Positions 52,190-60,715 of a DNA stretch of 64,000 bases are shown here, piece after piece (the stretch's first letter is position 1; the number at the start of each line of letters is the position of its first letter). The stretch spans positions 1 to 64,000 of the forward strand of contig JBBRQN010000009.1 of NCBI GenBank assembly GCA_038226305.1. The letters run 5' to 3'. The notes under the pieces are model-generated. The model was given only the letters and a program-made list of their open reading frames with translations. It was not told the DNA's origin and did not search any database. The translations under genes and the position numbers were made by a program. Source of the DNA: JASLDZ01 sp038226305. GTDB lineage: Bacteria > Pseudomonadota > Alphaproteobacteria > Caulobacterales > Caulobacteraceae.

Positions 52190-53103
52190 ACTCCGAGGAT
52201 CCAGCCCTCTTCGGCCTGCACGGCCGCGATATCCGCCTCGGTGGCATCCTTGCCGGGGCCGAAGGCGCTGGCGAGCTTGCCGTCCGCGTCCAGGCGCGAG
52301 AAGTGCTCGCACAGGCTGCGCACCTGGGCTGCGTCCAGGGTCTCGCCCTGCACGGGCGTGACGGGGATGGTGGCCGGATAGATCTCCGCGAGCACGGCGT
52401 CCTTGCCTGCGAGGTCTTGCTCGGTCAGCGCCTTCCAGCCGGTTTCGAACGGCCAGACCACGGCCTTCTCGCCCAGTTCGTCGCGCAGGCGCTTCACCGC
52501 CGGGATGCCGACCAGAGCCTGCGAGCCCACCGAACCGTTGCCGGTGAGCTGCCACACGCTCTTGGCACCCTGCGCCTTCATCCCGGCGCGGGTTAGGGAT
52601 TCGGCCCGGCGGAACTCGGGCAGGGCACCATTGTGGTCGCTCGGCTTGGTCTTCGACAGATGCGTCGTGGCATCGGCGGCGCGGGGTGCGCCCCAGAACG
52701 GACGAGGCCCGTCGGTCATCAGCCGGTTCATCCGCGCGGCGATCGTGGCCCGGTTGTTCATCTTGCCTGGCGGATCGACGATGCCGGAGCCGAGGAACTT
52801 CCACATGGCGGCCCAGGGCTCACCCTGAAACTTCAATGCCGCAGCCGTGCCTTCGGGATAGCCGAGCGGGAAGTCGAAGCCCACCAGCGCCCGGTCGCCC
52901 TTGCGCTGCAGGTCGGCCAGGACGTTGCGCAGGATCGCCTCCGCCGTCTGGCGGCTGGGCGGATTGTGCGCCTCGAAGGTCGGGCGAAAACGGCTGTCGC
53001 GCTTCTGCACACCGATCCAGATGGAGTTGGGCCCCAGATTCGGCTTCTCGCCGGAGGCAGCGCTCCAGTCGACCATGACGTAGGCGTTGAACAGGCGAGC
53101 CAC
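52186..53103 (-). CDS. Protein of unknown function, possible DUF429/RNase H-like fold
   Basis: The 305-residue soluble protein has acidic motifs placed as in RNase H-like or actin-like ATPase folds: AYVMVDWSAASGEKP near residues 8-22, ALVGFDFPLGYPEG near 73-86, and DAVLAEIYPATIPV in the C-terminal third. Other conserved-looking stretches are KSVWQLTGNGSVGSQALVGIP and VVWPFETGWKAL. These resemble DUF429-type proteins, which have no firmly assigned activity. No signal peptide. Its gene converges on the MATE gene with a four-base overlap. Confidence 0.75.
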   Translation of the reverse strand: MARLFNAYVMVDWSAASGEKPNLGPNSIWIGVQKRDSRFRPTFEAHNPPSRQTAEAILRNVLADLQRKGDRALVGFDFPLGYPEGTAAALKFQGEPWAAMWKFLGSGIVDPPGKMNNRATIAARMNRLMTDGPRPFWGAPRAADATTHLSKTKPSDHNGALPEFRRAESLTRAGMKAQGAKSVWQLTGNGSVGSQALVGIPAVKRLRDELGEKAVVWPFETGWKALTEQDLAGKDAVLAEIYPATIPVTPVQGETLDAAQVRSLCEHFSRLDADGKLASAFGPGKDATEADIAAVQAEEGWILGV

Positions 53104-53192
53104 GGGGAGGCCTCAGGCGATCTTCGGGGGAGGAGAGGGGCGCGCTCTCTAAACGCATGAGCGCGCCCTTGGAAGCCTGAACGCAACCGGCG

Positions 53193-54191
53193 TCAGACCT
53201 TGACGAGCATCTTTCCAAAGTTGCCGCCGGTGAAGAGCTTCAGGAAGGCACCCGGCATGGCGTCGACACCCTCGTCGACCGTGTCGCGCGTCTTGATCTG
53301 GCCGGACGAAATCCAGGCGGCCATGTCCTTGGCGAACTCGCTCTGGCGGGCGGCGAAGTCGCTCACGATGAAGCCACGGATCTTCAGCCGCTTGCCGACG
53401 ATCAGCGCCATGTTCGCGGGGCCGGGCGCGGGCTCCTCGTTGTTGTACTGGGCGATCATCCCGCACTCGGCGAAGCGGGCAAAGGGGCGGGCGGCGTTCA
53501 TGGCGGCGGCCAGATGGTCGCCTCCCACGTTGTCGAAGTAGACGTCGATGCCCTTGGGCGCGGCTTTGGCGAGGGCCGAGTTGATGTCGCCGGCGCGATA
53601 GTCGATCGCCTCGTCGCAGCCGATCTCCTTCAGGTAGGCGACCTTCTCCGCGCCACCGGCCGAGCCGACAACGGTCGCGCCCTTCAGCTTGGCGATCTGG
53701 CAGACGATCTGGCCCACCGCACCCGTGGCGGCGGAGACGAACACGGTCTCGCCCGGCTTGCACCCGTCCGCCACTTCAAGAAGGCCGAAATAGGCGGTCA
53801 TACCCGGCATTCCGGCCGCGCCCAGGAACGCCTGCGGGGGCAGTCCATGGGTCTCGATCTTCTGGATGTGCTCGCCCTTGGCCACGTAGGCGTCGCGCCA
53901 GCCGAACATAGAGCTCACGATGTCGCCCACGGAGAACTTCGGATCGTGCGAGGCCGTCACCTGACCGATCGCCCCGCCCTGCATCACCTTGCCCAGTTCG
54001 AACGGCGGAACGTAACTCGGCCGGTCGTACATGCGGCCGCGCATGTAGGGGTCGACGGAGAGGAACAGGTTCTTCACGGCCACCTCGCCTTCGCCCGGTG
54101 CCGCCAGGGGGGCCTCGGCCACGTCGAAGTCGCCCAGCTGGGGCATGCCGACGGGGCGGCGCTTCAGGCGGACTTCGCGGACGGTGGTCAT
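53193..54191 (-). CDS. Zinc-independent MDR NADP-dependent oxidoreductase (prostaglandin/curcumin reductase type)
   Basis: The 332-residue protein belongs to the medium-chain dehydrogenase/reductase superfamily, leukotriene B4 12-hydroxydehydrogenase subgroup. Signatures are FLSVDPYMRGRMYDRPSYVPP, PGMTAYFGLLEVADGCKPGETVFVS and the dinucleotide site ATGAVGQIVCQIAKLKGATVVGSAG, followed by DVYFDNVGGDHL. It has no zinc-binding cysteine set. It should reduce enones or similar double bonds with NADPH. Confidence 0.93.
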   Translation of the reverse strand: MTTVREVRLKRRPVGMPQLGDFDVAEAPLAAPGEGEVAVKNLFLSVDPYMRGRMYDRPSYVPPFELGKVMQGGAIGQVTASHDPKFSVGDIVSSMFGWRDAYVAKGEHIQKIETHGLPPQAFLGAAGMPGMTAYFGLLEVADGCKPGETVFVSAATGAVGQIVCQIAKLKGATVVGSAGGAEKVAYLKEIGCDEAIDYRAGDINSALAKAAPKGIDVYFDNVGGDHLAAAMNAARPFARFAECGMIAQYNNEEPAPGPANMALIVGKRLKIRGFIVSDFAARQSEFAKDMAAWISSGQIKTRDTVDEGVDAMPGAFLKLFTGGNFGKMLVKV

Positions 54192-54293
54192 GGGGGCTTC
54201 CTCAAGTCTCTGGCACCGCTTGCCGCGGCTTCGCGCTCAGCCTAGCAGGCGCTCAGGGTCCGCGCGACGGGCACCGGCCATGACGGGAAGACG

Positions 54294-55181
54294 ATGTTGC
54301 AGGCGGGCGTGGCTGGAGCGGGCGTATTCGGAGGCTATCACGCCAGGAAGCTGGTGGAGCAGCCGGGCGTGCGGCTGCTTCGGGTTTTCGACCACGACAT
54401 CGCGCGCGCGAAGACCCTGGCCGAGCCGCTCGGGGCGCAGGGCGTGGCAGACCTCGCCGCCTTTCTTGACGGGCTGGACCTGATGGTCATCGCCACTCCG
54501 GCCGAAAGCCACGCTGAATTGGGGCTCGCGACCCTGAAAGCCGGCGCGCACATCTATGTGGAGAAGCCGGTGGCCACCACGCTGCAGGATGCGGATGCCC
54601 TGGCGATGGCCGCTGCCCGGGCCGGGCGCGTGGGCGCGGCGGGCCATCAGGAGCGCGTGACGTTCGAGGCGATGGGCATCCTCTCCACCACTTCGAGGCC
54701 CCGCAGCGTGAGTTCGGTGCGAAGGGGCCTGCCCAGCCCCCGCTGCCGCGACGTATCCTGCGTGCTCGACCTGATGATCCACGACCTCGATCTGGCGCTC
54801 CTGCTCTCGGCGGGCGATGCCGTCGCTGTGGAGGCGGAGGGGAGCTACGACACCGTCAAGGCCGAGGTGGTCTTCTCCGACGGTCTGGTCGCAACCTTCG
54901 AGGCCAGCCGCGAGGCCGAGGCCCGGGAGCGCACCATGCGGCTGGAGTACGACAGCGGAGACGTGGAGATCGATTTCATCGCGCCGAGCTTCCGCAATGG
55001 ATCGGGCATGTCGCTCGACTCCGCCTTCGCCTCCAGCGCCCTCGGGCGCGACCCCCTCGGCGTCAGCGTCGCCCGCTTCGTGGCGGCGGCGAGGGGGGAG
55101 GGAGCCCCTGTCGCCACCCTCGCGTCCGCCGCCCGCGCCCTCGATCTCGCTCTGGCGGTGGAAGCGGCTGCCGGCCTATAA
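54294..55181 (+). CDS. Gfo/Idh/MocA family oxidoreductase
   Basis: The 295-residue NAD(P)-dependent dehydrogenase has the Rossmann start QAGVAGAGVFGGYHARKL, the family motif YVEKPVATTLQDAD (E-K-P) and LDLMIHDLDLALLL carrying the H-D pair. Its length is at the short end for the family. The substrate is unknown; relatives act on sugars, inositols, and sugar nucleotides. The radical SAM gene begins 47 bp downstream on the same strand, so the two are probably one transcription unit. Confidence 0.9.
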   Translation: MLQAGVAGAGVFGGYHARKLVEQPGVRLLRVFDHDIARAKTLAEPLGAQGVADLAAFLDGLDLMVIATPAESHAELGLATLKAGAHIYVEKPVATTLQDADALAMAAARAGRVGAAGHQERVTFEAMGILSTTSRPRSVSSVRRGLPSPRCRDVSCVLDLMIHDLDLALLLSAGDAVAVEAEGSYDTVKAEVVFSDGLVATFEASREAEARERTMRLEYDSGDVEIDFIAPSFRNGSGMSLDSAFASSALGRDPLGVSVARFVAAARGEGAPVATLASAARALDLALAVEAAAGL

Positions 55182-55228
55182 GGCGGGTGCCCGCGCGGAC
55201 CTGTCCGCCAGGGTCGGGAACGAGCTCG

Positions 55229-56428
55229 ATGCGTAAATTTCTGCAGCAGTTGATGAAGGCGGCGGGGCTGACGCCGCCTCCTGCGGCCATGTCTGCGCCG
55301 ACTCACGATGCCGATGCGCCGATGGCCGAGCCGGTTGCCCTGCTGCACGTGGCCCCGCCGACGCCCTTCCTCGACGCGGTGGAGGCGAATGCTCCGGCCA
55401 GCATCTGCGAGGTGGTGGTCGAGGTTCGCAACCCCTGCAACTTCCGCTGCTTCTATTGCGTCGCTGCCGGCCACAACAATACGCCGGTCGAGAAGATCGA
55501 CCTGGATAAGATCCGCGCGGCCTACGAGACCATCTCGGCAGACCTCGTGGTCACCTCGCTGGAATGCGGCGGTGGCGAGCCGACGGTGCATCCGAAGTTC
55601 CCCGAGCTTCTGGCGCTGCTGCGGGAGTTCGGGCCCGTCAGCTTCCCCAGCAACAACTCGCAGAATCCCAAGCGCTGGATGAAGGGGTCGGGCAAGGGGC
55701 TCCTGATCCGCTCTTCCCTGCATCCCGAGTCGGAGACCGAAAAGGGACTCGAGCGCTATCTCGACAACGCCAAGCAGCTGGTCGATCAGGGCGCGTTCTT
55801 CCTGTGCCAGTTCATCGCCCACCCCTCCCGGCTGGACGACATCAAGCGGTATCAGGAGCTGTTTGCCGAGCGGGGTGTGCCTTTCAGCGTCACCAACTTC
55901 ATCGGTGAGCACGACGGCAAGCCCTATCCCCACAGCTACACGCAGGCCGAAAAGGAGCTGTGCGGCTTCTCGGTGGAGACCGCCGGCGCCGAGCGCACGG
56001 CCGAACAGCACATGCACCGCAACCGCAACTTCCAGCGGGTGCCCTGCGACGCGGGCTTTCGCTCCATCCACATCCGCAGCGACGGCGCGCTTCTGCGCTG
56101 TCTCTACGACCAGATTCCGATCGCCGCGCCCCTTTCCCAAGCCGAGCCCTGCAGCGTGGAGCATTGCGGCTGTGGCATGCTGCTGAAGCGGCTGAACACC
56201 ATCACCATGCCCAATGCCTCCACTTTCTGGATGGGGATGGCGGGGATGGAGGCACCCGATACGGCGTGGGTGCCTCGCACCGCCGAGGAACTAGGCTACG
56301 CCAGCGCGCAGGATGCTCTTTTTCAAGAGCTGACCGGCCTCTACGACCATTACATGAAGCTCTACGGCCACTCCGTTCTGGCAGAGGTTGAGCCGGCGCA
56401 GACCGAGGCGGTGGCGGTGCTAGCCTGA
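55229..56428 (+). CDS. Radical SAM protein of unknown function
   Basis: The 399-residue protein has the radical SAM cluster motif C-x3-C-x2-C in NPCNFRCFYCVAAGHN (near residue 69), and the SAM-binding GGE-type stretch SLECGGGEPTVHPKFPELL. A second set of cysteines near the C-terminus (VPCDAGFRSIHIRSDGALLR, CLYDQ, EPCSVEHCGCGM) looks like a SPASM/twitch auxiliary cluster domain. The first 55 residues are variable. The start at 55229 gives MRKFLQQLMKAAG. No precursor peptide was seen next to it; the adjacent Gfo/Idh dehydrogenase suggests a small-molecule or glycan substrate. Exact function is not recognisable. Confidence 0.88.
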   Translation: MRKFLQQLMKAAGLTPPPAAMSAPTHDADAPMAEPVALLHVAPPTPFLDAVEANAPASICEVVVEVRNPCNFRCFYCVAAGHNNTPVEKIDLDKIRAAYETISADLVVTSLECGGGEPTVHPKFPELLALLREFGPVSFPSNNSQNPKRWMKGSGKGLLIRSSLHPESETEKGLERYLDNAKQLVDQGAFFLCQFIAHPSRLDDIKRYQELFAERGVPFSVTNFIGEHDGKPYPHSYTQAEKELCGFSVETAGAERTAEQHMHRNRNFQRVPCDAGFRSIHIRSDGALLRCLYDQIPIAAPLSQAEPCSVEHCGCGMLLKRLNTITMPNASTFWMGMAGMEAPDTAWVPRTAEELGYASAQDALFQELTGLYDHYMKLYGHSVLAEVEPAQTEAVAVLA

Positions 56429-56455
56429 GGTCAGCCCATCAAGGGCTCGCCCGCC

Positions 56456-56484
56456 TTGCACGGTGCAGGGGGCGCGGGTATAGC
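56456..56484 (+). promoter_or_regulatory. Promoter of tRNA-Trp-secE-nusG
   Basis: TTGCAC (56456-56461) and TATAGC (56479-56484) are separated by exactly 17 bp, about 62 bp upstream of the mature tRNA-Trp. Both hexamers match sigma-70 well, and position and spacing fit transcription of the tRNA together with secE-nusG. Confidence 0.6.
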
Positions 56485-56546
56485 CCCCCGTTCCGGCGAA
56501 GGCCGTCTCCGGGCCCGCAACAGCCTTGGGCGGCCTGTCCGTCTGG

Positions 56547-56622
56547 AGGAGTGTAGCTCAGCTGGTAGAGCATCGGTCTCCAAAACCGAGGGCCGGGGGT
56601 TCGAGTCCCTCCACTCCTGCCA
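56547..56622 (+). tRNA. tRNA-Trp (anticodon CCA)
   Basis: The acceptor AGGAGTG pairs with CACTCCT, discriminator G is followed by encoded CCA. The D-arm is AGCTCAGCTGGTAGAGC, the anticodon stem TCGGT/ACCGA with loop CTCCAAA (anticodon CCA), and the T-arm GGGGGTTCGAGTCCCTC. tRNA-Trp upstream of secE-nusG is a standard arrangement. The mature gene is 76 nt with CCA. Confidence 0.98.
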
Positions 56623-56727
56623 TCCCTTTCGCTCACGGGTCTCGCAAGGGCCAACGTGGGTGACCATGTTCGATAAGCGCCGGCGCGACGTTCGCGACGG
56701 TTTCAGTGAAGGTTCGAGAAGACACCG

Positions 56728-57057
56728 ATGGCCAAGGACACGGACGTGAAGGCGCCGGCCGCACGTCGCGACCGCACCGCGTTGAAGCCCGCCGCCCCGG
56801 CGCGGCCCGGCGCCGTAACGCCTGCAGCGGCTCCCGCCGCGGCCGCCGCCCAGCCCATCAAGCCGAGGATCACCCCCGGCCAGTTCATCAACGAGGTCCG
56901 TGCCGAGACCCGCAAGATCTCCTGGCCCTCGTGGAAGGAGACGTGGATCACGTCGGTGATGGTGCTGATCATGGTGACCTTCACGGCCTTCTTCTTCCTC
57001 TTCGTCGACGGCTCGCTGTCGTTCCTGCTTCAGCAGATCCTGAAGCTCGCAGGCTGA
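56728..57057 (+). CDS. secE: Preprotein translocase subunit SecE
   Basis: SecE clamps the SecY channel. The 109-residue protein has a long Ala/Pro-rich N-terminus (about 45 residues), then the amphipathic SecE helix TPGQFINEVRAETRKISWPSWKE and a single C-terminal membrane segment (SVMVLIMVTFTAFFFLFV). The N-terminal extension is longer than in single-TM SecE proteins generally. nusG follows 14 bp later. Confidence 0.96.
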   Translation: MAKDTDVKAPAARRDRTALKPAAPARPGAVTPAAAPAAAAAQPIKPRITPGQFINEVRAETRKISWPSWKETWITSVMVLIMVTFTAFFFLFVDGSLSFLLQQILKLAG

Positions 57058-57071
57058 GCCAGGCGCACCCC

Positions 57072-57653
57072 ATGACCGACACCCAGACCGCAGCCCCCGC
57101 CAAGGCTCCCTCCAACCCGCACCACAAGTGGTACATCGTCCACGCCTACTCGAATTTCGAGAAGAAGGTGGCCGAGTCCATCCGTGATCAGGCCAAGCAG
57201 AAGAATCTCGAAGACAGCTTCTCCGAGATTCTCGTGCCGACTGAAGAGGTCGTGGAGGTTCGTCGCGGCCGCAAGGTCAACGCCGAGCGCAAGTTCTTCC
57301 CCGGCTACGTACTGGTGAAGATGGACCTTTCGGACGAGGCCTATCACCTCATCAAGAACACCCCGAAGGTGACGGGCTTCCTTGGCTCCGGCCTCAAGCC
57401 GATGCCGGTCTCCGAGAAGGAAGTGCAGCGCATCGTCGGCGCCATCGAGGAGGGTGTCGAGCGGCCCAAGCCCACGATCCGCTTCGACCTGGGCGAAAAG
57501 GTCAAGGTCACCGACGGCCCGTTCGCCAGCTTCGATGGCGTGGTGGAGAGCGTGGACGAAGACCGCGCCCGCCTGCGCGTCTCGGTCTCCATCTTCGGCC
57601 GCGCCACCCCGGTGGACCTGGAATACACCCAGGTGGAGAAGCAATCCGCCTGA
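57072..57653 (+). CDS. nusG: Transcription termination/antitermination protein NusG
   Basis: NusG binds RNA polymerase, suppresses pausing and couples transcription to translation and Rho. The 193-residue protein starts MTDTQTAAPAKAPSNPHHKW; the NGN domain begins WYIVHAYSNFEKKVAESI and the KOW domain is FDLGEKVKVTDGPFASFDGV. RKFFPGYVLVKMDL is the family signature. An open frame upstream to 56706 is not supported. Confidence 0.98.
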   Translation: MTDTQTAAPAKAPSNPHHKWYIVHAYSNFEKKVAESIRDQAKQKNLEDSFSEILVPTEEVVEVRRGRKVNAERKFFPGYVLVKMDLSDEAYHLIKNTPKVTGFLGSGLKPMPVSEKEVQRIVGAIEEGVERPKPTIRFDLGEKVKVTDGPFASFDGVVESVDEDRARLRVSVSIFGRATPVDLEYTQVEKQSA

Positions 57654-57763
57654 GGCTGAACGGGCGGCTTCCTAACTGGGGAGCTTTCCTGTATCAGCGC
57701 CGCTCTTCGTCGCCGGGTTCGCCCGGGGATGAAGCAAATCCGTGGGAGGGGCTGCCCGCACCA

Positions 57764-57793
57764 CGGCCACATAGGTCACCTGATACGTGGCCG
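57764..57793 (+). promoter_or_regulatory. Hairpin in the rplK leader
   Basis: CGGCCAC (57764-57770) pairs with GTGGCCG (57787-57793), with an inner AGGT/ACCT; it ends 17 bases before the rplK ATG. A second small hairpin CCGGG-TTCG-CCCGG lies at 57713-57726. In many bacteria L1 represses rplK-rplA by binding a leader that mimics 23S rRNA; whether this is that site is unproven. Confidence 0.35.
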
Positions 57794-57810
57794 CTGAGTG
57801 AGAGACAGGT

Positions 57811-58242
57811 ATGGCCAAGAAAATCTTGGGCTTCATCAAGCTGAACGTGAAGGCTGGCTCGGCCACGCCTTCGCCGCCCATCGGGCCGGCGCTGGGTCAG
57901 CGCGGCGTGAACATCATGGGCTTCTGCAAGGAATTCAACGCCCGTACCGGCGACATGGAGAAGGGCACTCCGCTGCCCACCGTGATCACGGTGTATCAGG
58001 ACAAGTCGTTCACCTTCGTCACCAAGACTCCGCCTGCGACGCACTTCCTGAAGCTGGCGGCGGGCCTGACCTCGGGCGCCAAGCTGACCGGCCGCGAGAC
58101 GGTTGGCAAGGTCACGCGCGACCAACTGCGCGAGATCGCCACCAAGAAGATGAAGGATCTCAACGCGAACGACATCGAAGCCGCCGCCCGCATCATCGAG
58201 GGTTCGGCACGCGCGATGGGCCTCGAAGTGGTGGAGGGCTGA
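57811..58242 (+). CDS. rplK: 50S ribosomal protein L11
   Basis: L11 forms the GTPase-associated stalk base. The 143-residue protein begins MAKKILGFIKLNVKAGSATP, with PPIGPALGQRGVNIMGFCKEFNA and the C-terminal RNA-binding part ending ARIIEGSARAMGLEVVEG, all standard. rplA follows two bases after its stop. Confidence 0.98.
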   Translation: MAKKILGFIKLNVKAGSATPSPPIGPALGQRGVNIMGFCKEFNARTGDMEKGTPLPTVITVYQDKSFTFVTKTPPATHFLKLAAGLTSGAKLTGRETVGKVTRDQLREIATKKMKDLNANDIEAAARIIEGSARAMGLEVVEG

Positions 58243-58244
58243 GC

Positions 58245-58949
58245 ATGGCCAAGACAACCGAACTCAAGCTGACCAAGCGCCAGCAGACCTTCACCGGCGA
58301 CGCCGTCTCCGCCCACGCCCTGGCCGACGCCGTGAAGTCGGTGAAGGCCAACGCCAAGGCCAAGTTCGACGAATCGATCGAATGCGCCGTGAACCTGGGC
58401 GTCGATCCCCGCCATGCCGACCAGCAGGTCCGTGGCGTAGTCTCCCTGCCTTCGGGCACCGGCAAGGACGTCCGCGTCGCCGTGTTCGCCCGCGGCGCCC
58501 AGGCCGAAGCCGCCACGGCGGCCGGAGCCGAGGTCGTCGGCGCCGAAGACCTCGTGCAGCGCGTGCAGGAAGGCTTCATGGACTTCGACCGCGTGATCGC
58601 CTCGCCCGACATGATGGCTCTCGTCGGCCGTCTCGGTAAGGTGCTGGGCCCGCGCGGCCTTATGCCGAACCCCAAGGTCGGCACCGTGACTCCCAACGTC
58701 GCCCAGGCCGTAAAGGACGCCAAGGGCGGTGCCATCGAGTTCCGTGTCGAGAAGGCGGGCATCGTCCACGCCGGCGTCGGCAAGGCCTCGTTCACCGACG
58801 ACGCCATCGTCGCCAACGTGAAGGCCCTGGTGGATGCGCTCAACAAGGCCCGTCCGTCGGGCGCCAAGGGCACCTACGTCAAGAAGGTGTCGCTGAGCTC
58901 CACGATGGGCCCCGGCGTGAAGGTGGACATCGCTTCGATCACCGCCTGA
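58245..58949 (+). CDS. rplA: 50S ribosomal protein L1
   Basis: L1 forms the E-site stalk and is the usual translational repressor of its own operon. The 234-residue protein has FDESIECAVNLGVDPRHADQ, VVSLPSGTGKDVRVAVF, the signature LGPRGLMPNPKVGTVT and the end TMGPGVKVDIASITA. A strong terminator lies 27 bp after the stop, so this operon ends here rather than continuing to rplJ-rplL-rpoB. Confidence 0.98.
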   Translation: MAKTTELKLTKRQQTFTGDAVSAHALADAVKSVKANAKAKFDESIECAVNLGVDPRHADQQVRGVVSLPSGTGKDVRVAVFARGAQAEAATAAGAEVVGAEDLVQRVQEGFMDFDRVIASPDMMALVGRLGKVLGPRGLMPNPKVGTVTPNVAQAVKDAKGGAIEFRVEKAGIVHAGVGKASFTDDAIVANVKALVDALNKARPSGAKGTYVKKVSLSSTMGPGVKVDIASITA

Positions 58950-58976
58950 TCCGCGCCTTCATCTGATCGAACTGCC

Positions 58977-59013
58977 AGCGGGCGGACCTGACCGGGTCCG
59001 CCCGCTTTCGTTT
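58977..59013 (+). terminator. Intrinsic terminator after rplA
   Basis: A perfect 12-bp stem (58977-58988 with 58995-59006) closes a six-base loop and is followed by a T-rich run TTTCGTTT. It ends the secE-nusG-rplK-rplA block. Confidence 0.9.
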
Positions 59014-59088
59014 GGGCTGACCGCGGCCTTTCGTGGGGGATGTCCGGGCGCTAAGGCAGAACCATCTGATGCGGTGCGGGGATCGGTG

Positions 59089-60564
59089 ATGGTTGGATGC
59101 AGCAGTAGGGCTGGCCGCTCCGCCGTTTCAGCGCTGGTCGCGGGGCTCGCGGCGGGGCTGGGGTTTCTGCTTGCTACGGCTGCCCAGGCTGCCCCTGCCA
59201 GGTTCACGCCCGGCCCCTGCGCTGTCGACCTGTCCCGCACGGGCCGCACCTTCGACTGCGGAATTCTGGCGGTCGATGAAACGCGGGGGTCTGCCAACGG
59301 TCGTCGAGTCGCCATGCCCGTGGCGATCCTGCGCGCGTTGAAGCCCACCGGCCAGCCGCCCGTGATCTACCTCCATGGCGGACCGGGGGGAGGGGTCGTG
59401 GGGCGACTCGCCTCGTCAGAGACAGGGCTGGGCACGGCACCCAAGTGGCTCGGACAAGATCAGGATGTGATCTTCTTCGACCAGCGCGGCGGTTCCCTGA
59501 CCGCGCCGTCACTCGACTGCGGAAAGCTGAACCTGACCGATGCGGGCGTCGATTCGGATGCCAGCGTGGCTTCGCTGAAGGCCTGCGCGGCGCGCTTGGC
59601 GGCTTCGGGCGTGGACCTGTCGCGCTACAACGCCGCCGAAGTGGCGAGAGACGTGCAGGATCTGCGCGCCACCCTGAAGCTGCCGATGGTCGACATCTTC
59701 GGCGTCTCTTACGGCACCCGCATCGCGCTGGAGATCGTGCGCGACCAGCCGCAAGGCGTGCGCGCCGTGGTGCTCGACTCGCTCTGGCCGCCGGAAGCCA
59801 AGTGGGCCGAGAACGGGGCCATGCCCGTGGCCCGCGCCGTGCGCCTGATCCTCAAGCTGTGCCGCGAAGACCCCACCTGCACCGCCCACGACAAGGCGAC
59901 GCTGGAACCGCGGATGGACGCGATGGTTAAGCGTTGGCTCAGCGCTCCGCAAGGTCCGGCGGGCGGTCGGCTCTATCCGGTGGACGACTTCGCCCAGTAC
60001 ATGATGGACGCCCCTTACTCCGGGCCTGAGGCGCGGGCGCTGCCCGGCGTGTTCGCCAAGCTCCTCGCGGGGGACTTCCAGCCTCTGGCCGAATACGACG
60101 CCGACCGGTCGGAGTACGCCGAGGCCCAGCACCTGACGCACCTGTGCAAGGAGCACTTCCCCTTCGAGAGCCGGGCGAAGACCGTGAGCAACGCCGGCGA
60201 CGATCCCTACGCCCAGGCCCTGGCTCGCACGCTGGTTCGAGACTTCGACGTCTGCAAGGGGTTCCCAGTGGGAAGGCCGCTCGCGGGTGACGGGCGACCC
60301 GTGGTCTCAGCGCTTCCGATTTTCGTGATCAACGCCGGGCTCGACCCAGGCTGCCCGCCGGAGCTCGCCCGGGCGGCGGTGAAACGCTTCTCCAACGGCC
60401 AGCTCGTGATCTTCCCCTACGCCACCCACGGCGTCACGCGGAACAGCCCCTGCGCCGCCAGCCTGGCGCGCAGTTTCCTGCACGCTCCCGGCAAACCGGT
60501 GAATGCGGCTTGCGTTGCTGGCGAACAGACGGGCTTTCACTTTGACCAGAAGGCGGGCACATGA
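59089..60564 (+). CDS. Secreted alpha/beta hydrolase (TAP/proline iminopeptidase-like)
   Basis: The 491-residue protein has a signal peptide (LVAGLAAGLGFLLATAAQAA), the oxyanion motif YLHGGPGGGVVG, nucleophile S207 in IFGVSYGTRIAL, a probable acid in VINAGLDPGCPPELA and histidine in FPYATHGVTRNSPC. Eight or more cysteines suggest disulfides. This pattern is typical of tripeptidyl aminopeptidase-like exported hydrolases. The start at 59089 is used; GTG at 59074 is in frame. It sits alone between the rplA terminator and the rpsL promoter, unrelated in function to its neighbours. Confidence 0.9.
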   Translation: MVGCSSRAGRSAVSALVAGLAAGLGFLLATAAQAAPARFTPGPCAVDLSRTGRTFDCGILAVDETRGSANGRRVAMPVAILRALKPTGQPPVIYLHGGPGGGVVGRLASSETGLGTAPKWLGQDQDVIFFDQRGGSLTAPSLDCGKLNLTDAGVDSDASVASLKACAARLAASGVDLSRYNAAEVARDVQDLRATLKLPMVDIFGVSYGTRIALEIVRDQPQGVRAVVLDSLWPPEAKWAENGAMPVARAVRLILKLCREDPTCTAHDKATLEPRMDAMVKRWLSAPQGPAGGRLYPVDDFAQYMMDAPYSGPEARALPGVFAKLLAGDFQPLAEYDADRSEYAEAQHLTHLCKEHFPFESRAKTVSNAGDDPYAQALARTLVRDFDVCKGFPVGRPLAGDGRPVVSALPIFVINAGLDPGCPPELARAAVKRFSNGQLVIFPYATHGVTRNSPCAASLARSFLHAPGKPVNAACVAGEQTGFHFDQKAGT

Positions 60565-60582
60565 CCCGGATGACCGCCTGCC

Positions 60583-60611
60583 TTGACCCTTTGGCTGCCG
60601 TCGCGTAGACA
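60583..60611 (+). promoter_or_regulatory. Promoter of rpsL-rpsG-fusA
   Basis: TTGACC (60583-60588) and TAGACA (60606-60611) are separated by exactly 17 bp, 19 bp after the preceding stop codon. This would give a leader of about 200 bases before rpsL. Confidence 0.6.
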
Positions 60612-60671
60612 CCGCGCCGGTTCCGTAGCCGGATTCGCAAGAATCGGGGTGCGCGGGCCGTCATCGCTTAT

Positions 60672-60715
60672 CGGGGCTGTGTCCCCGCCGGAACGCCCTT
60701 AGCGCGCGTTCCGGC
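60672..60715 (+). promoter_or_regulatory. Tandem hairpins in the rpsL leader
   Basis: CGGGG-CTGTGT-CCCCG (60672-60687) adjoins a perfect 10-bp hairpin GCCGGAACGC/GCGTTCCGGC (60687-60696 with 60706-60715), sharing one base. They lie in the predicted leader, about 105 bp before rpsL. No T-tract follows. Confidence 0.45.
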
